Assembly (NCBI GenBank): GCA_023436305.1
Contig: JAEZJQ010000064.1
Location: forward strand, 1-23,504
DNA length: 23,504 nt
Direction: 5' to 3'
DNA from: Bacillota bacterium
Lineage (GTDB): Bacteria; Bacillota; UBA4882; UBA8346
The notes beneath the pieces were generated by a model. It was not told where the DNA came from. It saw only the letters and a program-made list of their open reading frames with translations, and did no database searches. Within the stretch, counting starts at the first letter, position 1. The number at the start of each line of letters is the position of its first letter. This document shows, one piece after another, positions 1 to 8,560 of the stretch. Both the position numbers and the translations under genes were made by a program.

Positions 1-39
1 TGAATTCTTACGGTACAATTGGTTGAGGGGGCAAACTAA

Positions 40-450
40 ATGGAATCATTTTTTGGAGAATATACAATCAGTAATGATAAAGACTTGATTTCATTGGATA
101 AAGTTTGTGATTTATTAAGTAAAAGTTATTGGGCAAATCAAAGAAGTAAAGACAAAATTAAAGATTCAATAAAAAATTCCATTTGTGTCGGAGTCTATGA
201 TACGGAGAAAATGATTGGCTTTGCGCGGATTGTTACTGATTACGCAACCATGTATTGGCTGTGTGATGTGATAATTGATGAAGAATATCGGGGAAAGGGA
301 TTAGGGAAAAAACTAATCGAATATATTACGGAAATGGAAGCATTAAAAGGAATGTTGGGTATCTTAGCGACCCGTGATGCTCATGGATTATATGAAAAAT
401 ACGGTTTCCAAAGGGAACCGGAAAAGTACATGCGAAGAAATGCAGATTGA
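40..450 (+). CDS. GNAT-family N-acetyltransferase
   Basis: This is a 136-residue single-domain GNAT fold protein, expected to transfer an acetyl group from acetyl-CoA to an amine; the acceptor cannot be read from the sequence. The acetyl-CoA binding loop is clear at about residues 82-92 (EEYRGKGLGKKL, the R-x-x-G-x-G/A motif), after a strand containing the VGVYD and MIGFARIVTD segments. The C-terminal YEKYGFQ segment near residue 118 is the usual GNAT beta-6/alpha-4 region and carries the conserved Tyr. The start is supported by a GAGGGGG ribosome binding site about 8 nt upstream. The gene stands alone, upstream of and convergent with the histidine kinase. Family assignment is secure; substrate is unknown. 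Confidence 0.9.
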   Translation: MESFFGEYTISNDKDLISLDKVCDLLSKSYWANQRSKDKIKDSIKNSICVGVYDTEKMIGFARIVTDYATMYWLCDVIIDEEYRGKGLGKKLIEYITEMEALKGMLGILATRDAHGLYEKYGFQREPEKYMRRNAD

Positions 451-581
451 AAGAAGGTTGGCCACCTATCAACCACTTAATTGAGGGCGTCCAACGGCAA
501 CGAAAGCAATGGTTCCAATGATGATTTTGGGCAGGCGATTATCCGGGAAGCGGGTATATTTCCTTGGAATCCATTCACCTG

Positions 582-626
582 GAAAAAAGAATCGGGCAGG
601 AGGGGGTTAGTTCCTTCCTGCCCGAT
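582..626 (-). terminator. Rho-independent terminator of the histidine kinase gene
   Basis: An 11-bp perfect stem (591-601 pairs with 616-626, ATCGGGCAGGA) has a 14-nt loop. On the minus strand it is followed by a TTCTTTTTTCC tract. It lies 17 bp past the kinase stop codon, so it probably ends that transcript. The plus strand has no T-run after the stem, so the element is one-directional. Confidence 0.8.
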
Positions 627-642
627 TGGATAATTCCCAATA

Positions 643-3012
643 TTACAAATCAGCCGGGATAAAAATACTGAAGGTGGTCTGGCCCGGTTTACTGTCAACT
701 TCAATTTTACCCTGATGTTTCTCTACTATTTGTTTGACGATCTGGAGTCCCAACCCGCTGCCCTCGCCCTGGGGTTTGGTGGTGAAGAAAGGATCGAAGA
801 TTTTATCTTGAATCGCTTCCGGAATGCCGGCTCCCGTATCGGTAATCGCCACCAATATATAATTCCCGGCTTGGGAAATATCGATGGTCAGTTTTCCTTG
901 ATAATCCATGGCTTGTAGAGCGTTATGAATAATATTGGTCCAGATCTGATTTAATTCATCCGGGTAACAGTGAATGGGTTGAATATCGGCGTAATTGCGG
1001 ATGACTTCAACGCCATGCTTGATCTTGTTATGATAGAGGGTTAATACTGTTTCGATGCCACTCCGAATGTCTACTTCCACCAGATCGTTGGAACTGCCGA
1101 AATGGGCGTAGGATTTTAAGGCAAATACCACCTTGGTGGTCCTTTCCACGGCGATTTTAATGGTCTTGGCATTTCTGAGCAGCCCCGACAATTTATAGGC
1201 CATCTCCAAAACATGAATGCTTTCTTTGTTTTCTAAAAATGAAGCCCGGGAGTCAATATTATAGACGCCCATGGTCACCAGCATATCGGCGTATTTTTCC
1301 GGGTCCGGTATGGTTTTGGTTTGAAGATGGGCCAGCCAGGCCTTCCGGTAATTCCGTTCCTCACTGGAGGATAGATACTCATTTTTATTTTGCATGGCCA
1401 GTTGCAACAGATCATTTAATTCCGCCAAATTCTCCGGGGAAAGGGTTTGATAGAAAGGGGCCAACTTCAGTAACGTATCGTTCAACAATTCCAGCATATT
1501 TTCGATGGAAGCGCTGATGGCCCCCAGCGGGCTGTTGATTTCATGGGCGACTCCGGCCACCAGTTGCCCCAGGGCGGCCATTTTTTCAGATTCGATAAGC
1601 TGGTTCTGAGTTTTGGTCAGAAGATCAAGGGTGGATACCAGATAATCATTGGAAGCCGACAACTCTTCATTGACCAGAGTCAGATCTTCGTTGGCCTTGC
1701 TTAATTCTTCCGTCCGTTCTCCAACTCTTTGCTCTAACGTTTTATTCAACGAAATGAGTTGGTCCCGTGATTTTTCGACTTCCTTCCGGGCGGAGTCCAG
1801 TTCCCGGTTTTTGATCTCCAATTCCCGGGAGGATACGATGACTTGTTCATAATTGGCGGCCATCCGCCGGCCCATGATGCAAACAAGCGAGATAAAAAAG
1901 AAGAATAGGCCGGATTTGTATAAAACAAACGAATAATCATGAATCGCAAAGAAAAATATTAGATCAAACACTAAAAATATGGCAAAGGCCGAAAAACCCG
2001 CCGTGAATATTTTAGCGTCGATGTTTCCTTTGAATGCATAGTAGATGGCGATGGAAGCCAACAAAATGAACTGTAAAATATAAAGCGCGCCCATAATGAT
2101 ATTGGACATGAGGTAGTCAAGCTCATTGAACCGGTATTGGGACAATATATTCAAAAGCGAGGTGCCCAGGCAAGCCACGGAAATCACCAGTAACGCTTGC
2201 CATAAGCGGCGGATAAACGACTTAAAACCCGGTCCGAAGATCTGTTCGAAAAAATACGCCGACAACACCGGTAATGCAGATATGGTGATGATAATGAGGA
2301 ATAGAAGTTGTTCCTCAATTTCCGGAAAGAAGGTCCCGATATTGTCCGGAAATATGGCCCAGCTTACTCCGAAAAAGAACAGCAAAAAACTAAGAGAAAG
2401 CCAGCTTTTTTTCTGTTCGATTCGTAGAAAAAGCGAACAAATCAACATAGTGATGCCGAGTAAGATGAGGAGGCAGCCAAAGATAAAGTTGATAAAGTTT
2501 TCTTTAAAAAATAACCGGGACAGGGAATGATAATCGCCCACGAAGACCTTGGGGATCATGACCAGGGCAAATGAGCCGAACTCCGTATAGTGTACCCGAA
2601 TGGATAAGGTCTTTCCTTGAAAATCCTGATTTAGCGGCGCCATTAGTTTATTTACGACATAAAAAGAGCGGTGGTTTCGTTGGTATACTTTTTGATGCTC
2701 GATATAGATTTGTAACGATTGGGCGTAAATAGGCCGGTAGTAAATGGCCGGGTTTACCCAGCGTTCCCCTTGAAGCGTGGTCTTAAACCAGATGGTTCGC
2801 TCTTGCGGGGGTATTTTCCCCTCGGTTAATGTAGCGGTGCTTTTCCATTCCACATTGCTACCCGTATCACTTGGCGGCAAATCGCCCCAGTGGTACTCCC
2901 ATTCCGTGAGTGCCCTGTACTTGGTGTCCTCTTCGGCAAAGGTAGCCAGGGGGAAGCAAAATAAAATGACAATGAACAGAAGTAAGATACTTCTATATTT
3001 AAGGGTTTTCAT
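643..3012 (-). CDS. 7TMR-DISM sensor histidine kinase
   Basis: This is a 789-residue membrane sensor kinase. Residues 1-26 are a signal peptide, about 30-165 an extracytoplasmic beta-rich domain of the 7TMR-DISM extracellular type, and about 168-380 hold roughly seven hydrophobic helices. A coiled coil at about 385-475 leads to the H-box with phospho-acceptor His490 (VAGVAHEINSP). The ATPase part has N-box Asn693/Asn697, a G1 box DTGAGI near 725 and a G2 box GSGLGL near 751. About 130 residues separate the H-box from the second helix-like segment ending at ALKSYAH, longer than usual for HisKA. A GAGGTG site precedes the ATG. The kinase has no receiver domain and no adjacent regulator; the nearest candidates are the receivers at 6282-8263. 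The ligand is unknown; the fold assignment is firm. Confidence 0.9.
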   Translation of the reverse strand: MKTLKYRSILLLFIVILFCFPLATFAEEDTKYRALTEWEYHWGDLPPSDTGSNVEWKSTATLTEGKIPPQERTIWFKTTLQGERWVNPAIYYRPIYAQSLQIYIEHQKVYQRNHRSFYVVNKLMAPLNQDFQGKTLSIRVHYTEFGSFALVMIPKVFVGDYHSLSRLFFKENFINFIFGCLLILLGITMLICSLFLRIEQKKSWLSLSFLLFFFGVSWAIFPDNIGTFFPEIEEQLLFLIIITISALPVLSAYFFEQIFGPGFKSFIRRLWQALLVISVACLGTSLLNILSQYRFNELDYLMSNIIMGALYILQFILLASIAIYYAFKGNIDAKIFTAGFSAFAIFLVFDLIFFFAIHDYSFVLYKSGLFFFFISLVCIMGRRMAANYEQVIVSSRELEIKNRELDSARKEVEKSRDQLISLNKTLEQRVGERTEELSKANEDLTLVNEELSASNDYLVSTLDLLTKTQNQLIESEKMAALGQLVAGVAHEINSPLGAISASIENMLELLNDTLLKLAPFYQTLSPENLAELNDLLQLAMQNKNEYLSSSEERNYRKAWLAHLQTKTIPDPEKYADMLVTMGVYNIDSRASFLENKESIHVLEMAYKLSGLLRNAKTIKIAVERTTKVVFALKSYAHFGSSNDLVEVDIRSGIETVLTLYHNKIKHGVEVIRNYADIQPIHCYPDELNQIWTNIIHNALQAMDYQGKLTIDISQAGNYILVAITDTGAGIPEAIQDKIFDPFFTTKPQGEGSGLGLQIVKQIVEKHQGKIEVDSKPGQTTFSIFIPADL

Positions 3013-3075
3013 GGACTTGCACCTCGGTTGGATATTCTTACAGAATCATTTCCGGGTGAAATATTCTATTTTTTT

Positions 3076-3104
3076 ATTATATAGTATATAATTTGATTTG
3101 CCCA
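3076..3104 (-). promoter_or_regulatory. Putative sigma-A promoter of the histidine kinase
   Basis: On the minus strand TGGGCA (3099-3104) lies 17 bp from a perfect TATAAT (3076-3081), about 65 bp upstream of the kinase start. The -35 box matches 4 of 6 consensus positions. The surrounding region is AT-rich, so a chance -10 match is possible. Confidence 0.4.
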
Positions 3105-3274
3105 GTAGTAAACGCCGAGAAAAAGCTTTTTTTGGAAAAATAAAACATTTTACGGGCCAGTCGGGAGAGGAATTTCGGGTGAGTTCTCCAGAATTTCAAT
3201 ATACCGTCCACTTTGTCCAAAACAGCGCCGGCAAGAAAATACCATGAATTTAAGATCCAAGAGGGGGAAAGGAA

Positions 3275-3808
3275 ATGAAAAAATTGGTTTTTATTGTCGC
3301 CGGAGTTTTATTGTTTTTGAGTTTATTCCTGATATATAGTAAAATGGGAAGTAATATCAATGTTCTCGCCAAAGTTCAAGGACAGATATATATCAATAAT
3401 AATTTTGGATTTAGCCTAACATTCCCGGAAAGTTGGAATGGAAATTATATCATCAAGGACGATAAAGATTTTATAACGATAAGCTTTATGGGTAAAAGTA
3501 AAGTGGGTCAAGGTTTAGCCGGATCAAAAGAAGGGTTGCCCATGTTTTATATCGGGACGGAGAATTATGTGAGGAGTACCGAGTTTATCGATAGTGTTAG
3601 AAAAATTGGAAAAGCCCGGAACGTAAATTATTACTATTTTACGGATACAGACTATCCTGTAGGAGTTCTGACGGATTATTTACAAGATCAATTGATGGAT
3701 ATTAAAGAGAAGAGTTTAATGAAAAAAGACTATATCAAAGCCAAAGCGATGGAGAAAGAGATAAATAGTGTATTATCAACATTTAAACCGATAGAGATTT
3801 CCCAATAA
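3275..3808 (+). CDS. Membrane-anchored PsbP/Mog1-like hypothetical protein
   Basis: This 177-residue protein has an N-terminal hydrophobic helix (about residues 3-21) with a short basic start (MKK), giving a signal anchor or uncleaved signal peptide; there is no lipobox Cys. The rest is probably extracytoplasmic. The segment YINNNFGFSLTFPESW (about residues 39-54), the following beta-rich stretch and the closing STFKPIE segment resemble small PsbP/Mog1-like domain proteins of Bacillota, which generally have no known role. The Lys-rich helix near 140-165 could be a surface helix. A GGGGGAAAGGAA site precedes the ATG. No catalytic motif is visible, and function is unknown. Confidence 0.75.
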   Translation: MKKLVFIVAGVLLFLSLFLIYSKMGSNINVLAKVQGQIYINNNFGFSLTFPESWNGNYIIKDDKDFITISFMGKSKVGQGLAGSKEGLPMFYIGTENYVRSTEFIDSVRKIGKARNVNYYYFTDTDYPVGVLTDYLQDQLMDIKEKSLMKKDYIKAKAMEKEINSVLSTFKPIEISQ

Positions 3809-3898
3809 ATTATATCGAAAGATTTGGTGAATTACATATGGATCTTCAATTCATCCGATGGAGGAAAGGCCAAGAGGATGAAGGGATAGTCCTTTGGG

Positions 3899-3919
3899 AA
3901 CTAAATATATAATTTAGTT
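3899..3919. repeat. Perfect 8-bp inverted repeat (possible operator)
   Basis: AACTAAAT (3899-3906) and ATTTAGTT (3912-3919) flank a 5-bp AT spacer, about 80 bp upstream of the zinc-ribbon and radical SAM 1 gene pair. No T-run follows, so it is not a convincing terminator. It may be a dimeric regulator site or chance in AT-rich DNA. Confidence 0.3.
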
Positions 3920-3997
3920 GAATTTACTCTTGAAACGAAATGTATTATCGATTTTAGAATAATATTTCGAATATGGAAATAACATAGGGAGGTTTTA

Positions 3998-4456
3998 ATG
4001 ATGAAATGTCCGGAATGTTATAGTGAGAATTCAAGAATAACACCTTTATTGGAACCAGAACATTGTTTGAAGAACCACATGCAATACATTTGTTCAACTT
4101 GTGGACGCCATATTTGCATAGATATTAAGGGTGAATCGCGGGCCCGGTGCTTTATGCCTTTCAGCAGTCTTGAAATCGCCAAATTATATTTAAAATGCGC
4201 GGAAATATTAAGTCATGGATTGTGCGAGATTTACGAAATTCAGGATAAAAAGTCAGGAAGAAAATCATATAAGATATATTCCAAAAAAGAGGATCTTTTA
4301 AAGTATATCAAAAGTAATCCCGGCAAAATTTGTAATAGCTTGGAACCGTTGTATGTATCGGAGAAATACGTACCCGTGAAGGATGAACAAATCAAGAAGA
4401 TAACTGGTAAGGAAGTGGAGATATATCTGGAAGAACAGAAACAACAAGTCCAGTGA
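3998..4456 (+). CDS. Cysteine-rich zinc-ribbon hypothetical protein
   Basis: This is a 152-residue soluble protein without a signal peptide. Its N-terminal part has paired Cys knuckles: C4-x2-C7, then C23, then C32-x2-C35 and C40, consistent with a zinc ribbon. More cysteines follow at 51, 67, 76 and 112. The second half (about 55-150) is charged and probably helical, with SLEIAKLYLKCAEI around residue 57 and KKEDLLKYIKS around 97. It resembles short uncharacterised zinc-ribbon proteins of Bacillota. A strong AGGGAGG site precedes the ATG. It ends 28 bp before the first radical SAM gene with no terminator between them, so the two are probably co-transcribed. A nucleic-acid or protein binding role is plausible, but nothing in the sequence proves it. 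Confidence 0.75.
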   Translation: MMKCPECYSENSRITPLLEPEHCLKNHMQYICSTCGRHICIDIKGESRARCFMPFSSLEIAKLYLKCAEILSHGLCEIYEIQDKKSGRKSYKIYSKKEDLLKYIKSNPGKICNSLEPLYVSEKYVPVKDEQIKKITGKEVEIYLEEQKQQVQ

Positions 4457-4484
4457 TTCCATGTTATAAGGAGCGCCACTCATC

Positions 4485-6299
4485 ATGAAAGTAATACTCG
4501 TTTTCCCGCCGCAATTCGACCCCACCATCCCGAACCTGGCGCTGCCTTGCTTAACGGCTGTTTTAAAAGCGGCCGGATGTCAAGTCATCCAAAAAGATCT
4601 CAATGTGGAATCCTATGACCGTTTATTAAGCAAGGAGGAATTGGAAAGGGCATCCGCCAGAATCATCGCCAATTATAAGACCTTACAATTTTTACAACCC
4701 AACCTTTCCACCGTCAAGCAGCTCACCCAAACAAAAAACCGTTTGCTAAACGGGGTGGAGAATGCGAAACGGGTTTGGCGGGATCCCCGGGATTTTTACG
4801 ATTACCGGCGGTTCAGCGAAAGCAAGCTTTTGCTGGAAGAGGGGCTTCGGTTTATTGCGCTTGCGTATTATCGAACCCATCTTTCCTTTACTCATTATGA
4901 AATGTACTACTCTCCCGATACCACGGAACAAATCCTGCAAGCAGTCCGGGACCCATCCCTCAACCTGTACATCGATTATTATTCACGATATGTAATTCCC
5001 GAATTCATCAGCGCCGCTCCTCAAGTGGTGGGGATCTCCATCGCTTGCCGCAGCCAGGTGATACCGGGACTAACCCTGGCGTATTGGTTAAAACAGTCCT
5101 TGCCCAACGTCCACATTGTGATTGGTGGAATTCATTTCACCAGTTTGCGGGATAATCTGGCTCAAAACCATGGGTTGTTCACTTTATTTGACAGCGTGAT
5201 CCTTTATGAGGGAGAAACGGCCCTGACCCAACTGGTGGCTTGTCTGGAAAACGGCCAATCCCTTCGAACCGTTCCCAATTTAATATTCAGGGACGGCGCT
5301 GAAATTGTTGTCAATCATGGATTTCATATGGAAAACATCGATGAACTGCCTACGCCCTCCTTTGAGGGACTGCCGCTGACACTTTATTTCTCGCCCCGGC
5401 CGGTATTGATGATTTATGCTTCGCGGGGCTGCTATTGGGGAAGATGCGTTTTTTGCAACCATTCCGACTATACCGGGAACCGGTATCGGTTACGGAATCC
5501 GAAAAGGGTCATCCAAGATATTGAAACCTTAATTCAAAAACACGGCTGTAATACTTTTGGCTTCGTGGATTTGGCCATATCTCCCGGCGCATTGGCCCGG
5601 CTGGCGGCGGAAATTAACGAAGCCGGCTTACGAATCCACTGGTTTTGCATGGCCCGTTTGGAACGTAAGCTGGATAAACAACTGTGTGCCAATTTAGCAA
5701 AATCGGGATGCAGAATGCTGCTTTTTGGTCTGGAATCAGGTTCGGATCGGATTCTTTCGCTGATGGACAAAGGAGTTCATGCGGATACGATTGATGAGGT
5801 GCTGGCTGCCAGTCACGAAGCGGGAATCGCCAATTTTGTATCGTGTATCTTCGGATTTCCCACCGAAACAGAGGATGAGGCCAGGGAAACCGTACGCATG
5901 ATCCGGCGTAATCTACGGTATATTATTTCAGTTACCATTCAAAATTTTCAACTGGAGCGAAACTCAAAAATATATCGGAACCCCGGGTACTATAAAGTGG
6001 CGAAAATATTTTCCAATGACGGACGGGATCTACGGTGGAGGTTTGATTATCAGACGACAGAGGACTTGCCCCCGAAAGAAGCAGCCCATCTGGACAAATT
6101 GGTTTATAAAATTTACGGAAAGTCCTATACGGAGTTGTTTGATATTTTTTTGCCATATTTATTGTATGTCATATATTATCAGCAAAACCACCGATTTTGG
6201 CTGAAAGCTCACCCTTGGAGGGTAAACTTTGGGGCAAAGGCATTCGTCCGAGAACGAAGCAATGCCGTCATTAAAAAGAAACTACGAGATCTCCAGTAG
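4485..6299 (+). CDS. B12-binding radical SAM protein (copy 1)
   Basis: This 604-residue enzyme starts with a cobalamin-binding Rossmann-like region: VILVFPP at 3-9 and, after a long helical insert (about 50-165), GISIACRSQVIPG and HIVIGG at about 183-215. The radical SAM domain follows with the 4Fe-4S motif C316-x4-C321-x2-C324 (GCYWGRCVFC), and FGLESGSDRIL and GFPTETEDEA segments further on. B12-radical SAM enzymes typically methylate or rearrange unactivated carbons; the substrate here is not shown. A DxHxxG cobalamin motif is not evident, as in many members of this class. It is colinear with copy 2 (8561-10444), including the Cys positions. An AAGGAG site precedes the ATG. Its 3' end overlaps the convergent LytTR regulator by 18 bp. 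Confidence 0.9.
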   Translation: MKVILVFPPQFDPTIPNLALPCLTAVLKAAGCQVIQKDLNVESYDRLLSKEELERASARIIANYKTLQFLQPNLSTVKQLTQTKNRLLNGVENAKRVWRDPRDFYDYRRFSESKLLLEEGLRFIALAYYRTHLSFTHYEMYYSPDTTEQILQAVRDPSLNLYIDYYSRYVIPEFISAAPQVVGISIACRSQVIPGLTLAYWLKQSLPNVHIVIGGIHFTSLRDNLAQNHGLFTLFDSVILYEGETALTQLVACLENGQSLRTVPNLIFRDGAEIVVNHGFHMENIDELPTPSFEGLPLTLYFSPRPVLMIYASRGCYWGRCVFCNHSDYTGNRYRLRNPKRVIQDIETLIQKHGCNTFGFVDLAISPGALARLAAEINEAGLRIHWFCMARLERKLDKQLCANLAKSGCRMLLFGLESGSDRILSLMDKGVHADTIDEVLAASHEAGIANFVSCIFGFPTETEDEARETVRMIRRNLRYIISVTIQNFQLERNSKIYRNPGYYKVAKIFSNDGRDLRWRFDYQTTEDLPPKEAAHLDKLVYKIYGKSYTELFDIFLPYLLYVIYYQQNHRFWLKAHPWRVNFGAKAFVRERSNAVIKKKLRDLQ

Positions 6300-7514
6300 C
6301 CGTTTCATTTCCCGGATACGGTTCCGGCTAATGGGGATTTCATAGGGTAAACCTTCAAACTTGGAAATATAGTTGTTGCCAAACCAAGGGGAAATTTTGC
6401 TGATATGTCGTAAATTGACGATAAAACCACGGTGGCACCGAAAAAATTTTTGGCCGCATAACCGGGTTTCCAAAATGTCCAGGGTATCCCGCATTTTATA
6501 CTTGGCCTTGGGGGTTATCACATAGGTTTGACTAACCTCGGAAGTAAAAAACAGGACCTCGTGCAAATCCAGAAGAATAATCTCCTCATCATCCCAAGCC
6601 GCGACTCTTTCAATCCCCTTGGCAAATTGCTGCTCCATGGTAGCAACGCGGTGGGTTAACTCTTCCAGATTTTCGGATAGATGCCGGTTAACGGTGGAGA
6701 TTTTATCGTTGATCAGCTTCATAATGCTACTGTTCAAAGATTCCTCCCGGGAACCATTCCGGGTGGCCGCCAAGGTGTTTTGATTAAAGGTTTCCGCCAA
6801 ATTGCCTAAAATATCCGAAGTGACTTGGTAAAATTCATTAACACTTTCGGTGTAGGGAGGGGGGGTATCGGATTCGGGCTCCCGGAGTTTGGTCTTTTGA
6901 TGATGGATCATATCGATACCGGATTTGATGGTGAGTAATAAATTATAGAGTCCGGGCGATACATCCTCCATCGGTTGTGCGAACAGAGGCGCTTTCATAT
7001 CTGATTCCAGAAATCGATGGCTCAGTTCCAGTTCTATGGTTTTTGCCGCCAAGGTTTGCTGTAGTTCACAGTTAATGTTTTTAAGTTTTTTAACCTTCTC
7101 TTCGTATAATCGTTCGCTATAATAATATTTTAAAGCTTCGGACACAATGGCGCACAGACTCTCAACCTTCCAGGGTTTGGCGATGTATCGGAAGACGCCG
7201 CCGTAATTGACCGCATTGGCCACGCCTTGGATGGTGGCCTGCCCGGTGAGTAACACCGATACCACTTTGGGATCGATTTCACGGACCCATTTTAATAATT
7301 CATCACCTTTCATGCCGGGCATGATATAATCGGCGATGATCAAGGGAACTTCTTCTTTTTTTTGCAATAGATCCTGAAATACGTGTAAGGCCTCCTGGCT
7401 GCTTTCGGCGGTTTCAATATTATAATCATAGCCAAATTTGGAGTTAAGCTGTTCTTTCAAGCTGTCCAGCACAATTTTTTCATCATCGATACAAATAATG
7501 CTTGGTTTACTCAT
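6282..7514 (-). CDS. Response regulator: REC, coiled coil, LytTR DNA-binding domain
   Basis: This is a 410-residue response regulator. The receiver domain (about 1-125) has acidic residues Asp10/Asp11, phospho-acceptor Asp62 (IIADYIMPGMKG), Thr90 (LLTGQA) and Lys113 (AKPW). A helical and coiled-coil linker of nearly 180 residues follows, much longer than in AgrA- or ComE-type regulators. A C-terminal LytTR domain (about 305-405) shows the FFTSEVSQTYVITP, FFRCHRGFIVNL and IPISRNR signatures. LytTR regulators bind direct repeats in promoters and often control peptide-signalling or bacteriocin loci. It overlaps the upstream regulator by 4 bp (ATGA), so translation is probably coupled. Its position between the two radical SAM paralogues suggests it controls them; this is an inference. 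Confidence 0.9.
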   Translation of the reverse strand: MSKPSIICIDDEKIVLDSLKEQLNSKFGYDYNIETAESSQEALHVFQDLLQKKEEVPLIIADYIMPGMKGDELLKWVREIDPKVVSVLLTGQATIQGVANAVNYGGVFRYIAKPWKVESLCAIVSEALKYYYSERLYEEKVKKLKNINCELQQTLAAKTIELELSHRFLESDMKAPLFAQPMEDVSPGLYNLLLTIKSGIDMIHHQKTKLREPESDTPPPYTESVNEFYQVTSDILGNLAETFNQNTLAATRNGSREESLNSSIMKLINDKISTVNRHLSENLEELTHRVATMEQQFAKGIERVAAWDDEEIILLDLHEVLFFTSEVSQTYVITPKAKYKMRDTLDILETRLCGQKFFRCHRGFIVNLRHISKISPWFGNNYISKFEGLPYEIPISRNRIREMKRLLEIS

Positions 7515-8263
7515 AACCGGCCTTCTTTTAAGTGATTGATAAACGTGGTAATTCTTTCGATTTCCTCTTGGTTTGATTGGTAAAACCGTTCTTCGGCTTC
7601 CGGACTTAATGGTTCACCACCGGAGTTTTTCAGTTTTGGTTGTTCCGCCAATGAGTCCATATTGGCTTTGATTGTGTTGAGAGAGGCGTTGATTTCCTCG
7701 AAGAGCAATAAGTTTTTTGAGAGTTGGCCGGCGGTGGCCGGGATTTCGTCCGTACTCAGCTTTTGACGCAATTCTTTTAACTCCATGGTTTTTCCTTCAA
7801 TCTTATCGTTCAACTCGTCCATGGTCTGGGAGAGATTCGAGTGTTCTTCCGCTAAAATACGGTTTTGGTGATATTGGGCCAGCGCTGTGCCGATGATCTC
7901 TTTCAGCTCCACTTTTTTCCACGGTTTCTCCAGATAACGGAACAGGTTGGCATGGTTAATGGCGTTGGTAATCCCTTCAATGCTGGCCTGCCCGGTGAGC
8001 ATGATTTTTTTAGACTCCGGCGATAACTGGTGGACCTTTTTTAACAATTCATCACCTTTCATGCCCGGCATAATATAGTCCGAAATAATTACCGGAATAT
8101 CGCAATGATTGTTCAGCAACTCTTCAAGTATTTCCAAAGCTTCGGGTCCACTTTCGGCGGTTTCAATGATGAACTCACCGCCGAACAGGTCGAAGAGTTC
8201 GGTTTTAATGCTTTGAAGGACAATGTTCTCATCATCCACACAAAAAATAACCTGTTTGTTCAT
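7511..8263 (-). CDS. Response regulator: REC plus C-terminal coiled coil, no DNA-binding domain
   Basis: This 250-residue protein has a receiver domain (1-120) with Asp10/Asp11, phospho-acceptor Asp62 (IISDYIMPGMKG), Thr90 (MLTGQA) and Lys113 (EKPW), all at the same positions as in the downstream regulator, so the two receivers look like tandem duplicates. The remaining 130 residues are helical and charged with no recognisable output domain; it may relay phosphate or heterodimerise with its LytTR neighbour. I chose the ATG at 8263 because GGAGG lies 6 nt upstream; the longer reading frame from 8275 would need a TTG inside that site. It is the first gene of a two-gene operon read away from radical SAM copy 2. 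Confidence 0.88.
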   Translation of the reverse strand: MNKQVIFCVDDENIVLQSIKTELFDLFGGEFIIETAESGPEALEILEELLNNHCDIPVIISDYIMPGMKGDELLKKVHQLSPESKKIMLTGQASIEGITNAINHANLFRYLEKPWKKVELKEIIGTALAQYHQNRILAEEHSNLSQTMDELNDKIEGKTMELKELRQKLSTDEIPATAGQLSKNLLLFEEINASLNTIKANMDSLAEQPKLKNSGGEPLSPEAEERFYQSNQEEIERITTFINHLKEGRL

Positions 8264-8372
8264 TGTAACCTCCAAAACCGGCGCAGCCGTTAACCAAGCA
8301 AAATCTAATTATGATAAGCTTACACAATGGTGAAAAACGTAAATATTTAATAAGGTTATATTTATAATAAAA

Positions 8373-8401
8373 ATTATAAAGAATCACCAGAATAAAATCA
8401 A
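8373..8401 (-). promoter_or_regulatory. Promoter of the response regulator operon
   Basis: On the minus strand TTGATT (8396-8401) is followed, after exactly 17 bp, by a perfect TATAAT (8373-8378). This leaves a leader of about 100 nt before the first regulator start at 8263. It is a good sigma-A match in the shared intergenic region with radical SAM copy 2. Confidence 0.6.
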
Positions 8402-8452
8402 GGGGGACCAAAATTCAAAAGTAAGAAAATCACAATTTGGAGGGCTGATGTA

Positions 8453-8481
8453 TTGCAAAATGGGATGTATGGAATTATACT
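8453..8481 (+). promoter_or_regulatory. Promoter of radical SAM copy 2 and downstream genes
   Basis: TTGCAA (8453-8458), a 17-bp spacer and TATACT (8476-8481) form a good sigma-A promoter about 80 bp before the start of radical SAM copy 2. It points away from the response regulator promoter 52 bp to the left, so the intergenic region is a divergent control region. A LytTR site here would be expected if the regulator acts locally; I could not pick out a convincing direct repeat. Confidence 0.55.
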
Positions 8482-8560
8482 TAACACGGAAGCGGGTTCG
8501 TTTTCGTTTTGGGTTACGATTCAATCATATCGTGGTTAATAAGTAGCGGGGAGGCTTACC

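Noticed and set aside
3838..3912. A 24-codon frame between the PsbP-like and zinc-ribbon genes
   Set aside because: It has no convincing ribosome binding site, and its end falls inside the 3899-3919 inverted repeat.
3899..3919. Inverted repeat as terminator of the PsbP-like gene
   Set aside because: The stem is AT-rich, only 8 bp, and not followed by a T-run.
8448..8546. A 32-codon basic reading frame with GGAGGG just upstream, before radical SAM copy 2
   Set aside because: It overlaps a good promoter (8453-8481), its ribosome binding site spacing is only about 4 nt, and the product is a basic low-complexity peptide with no family resemblance.
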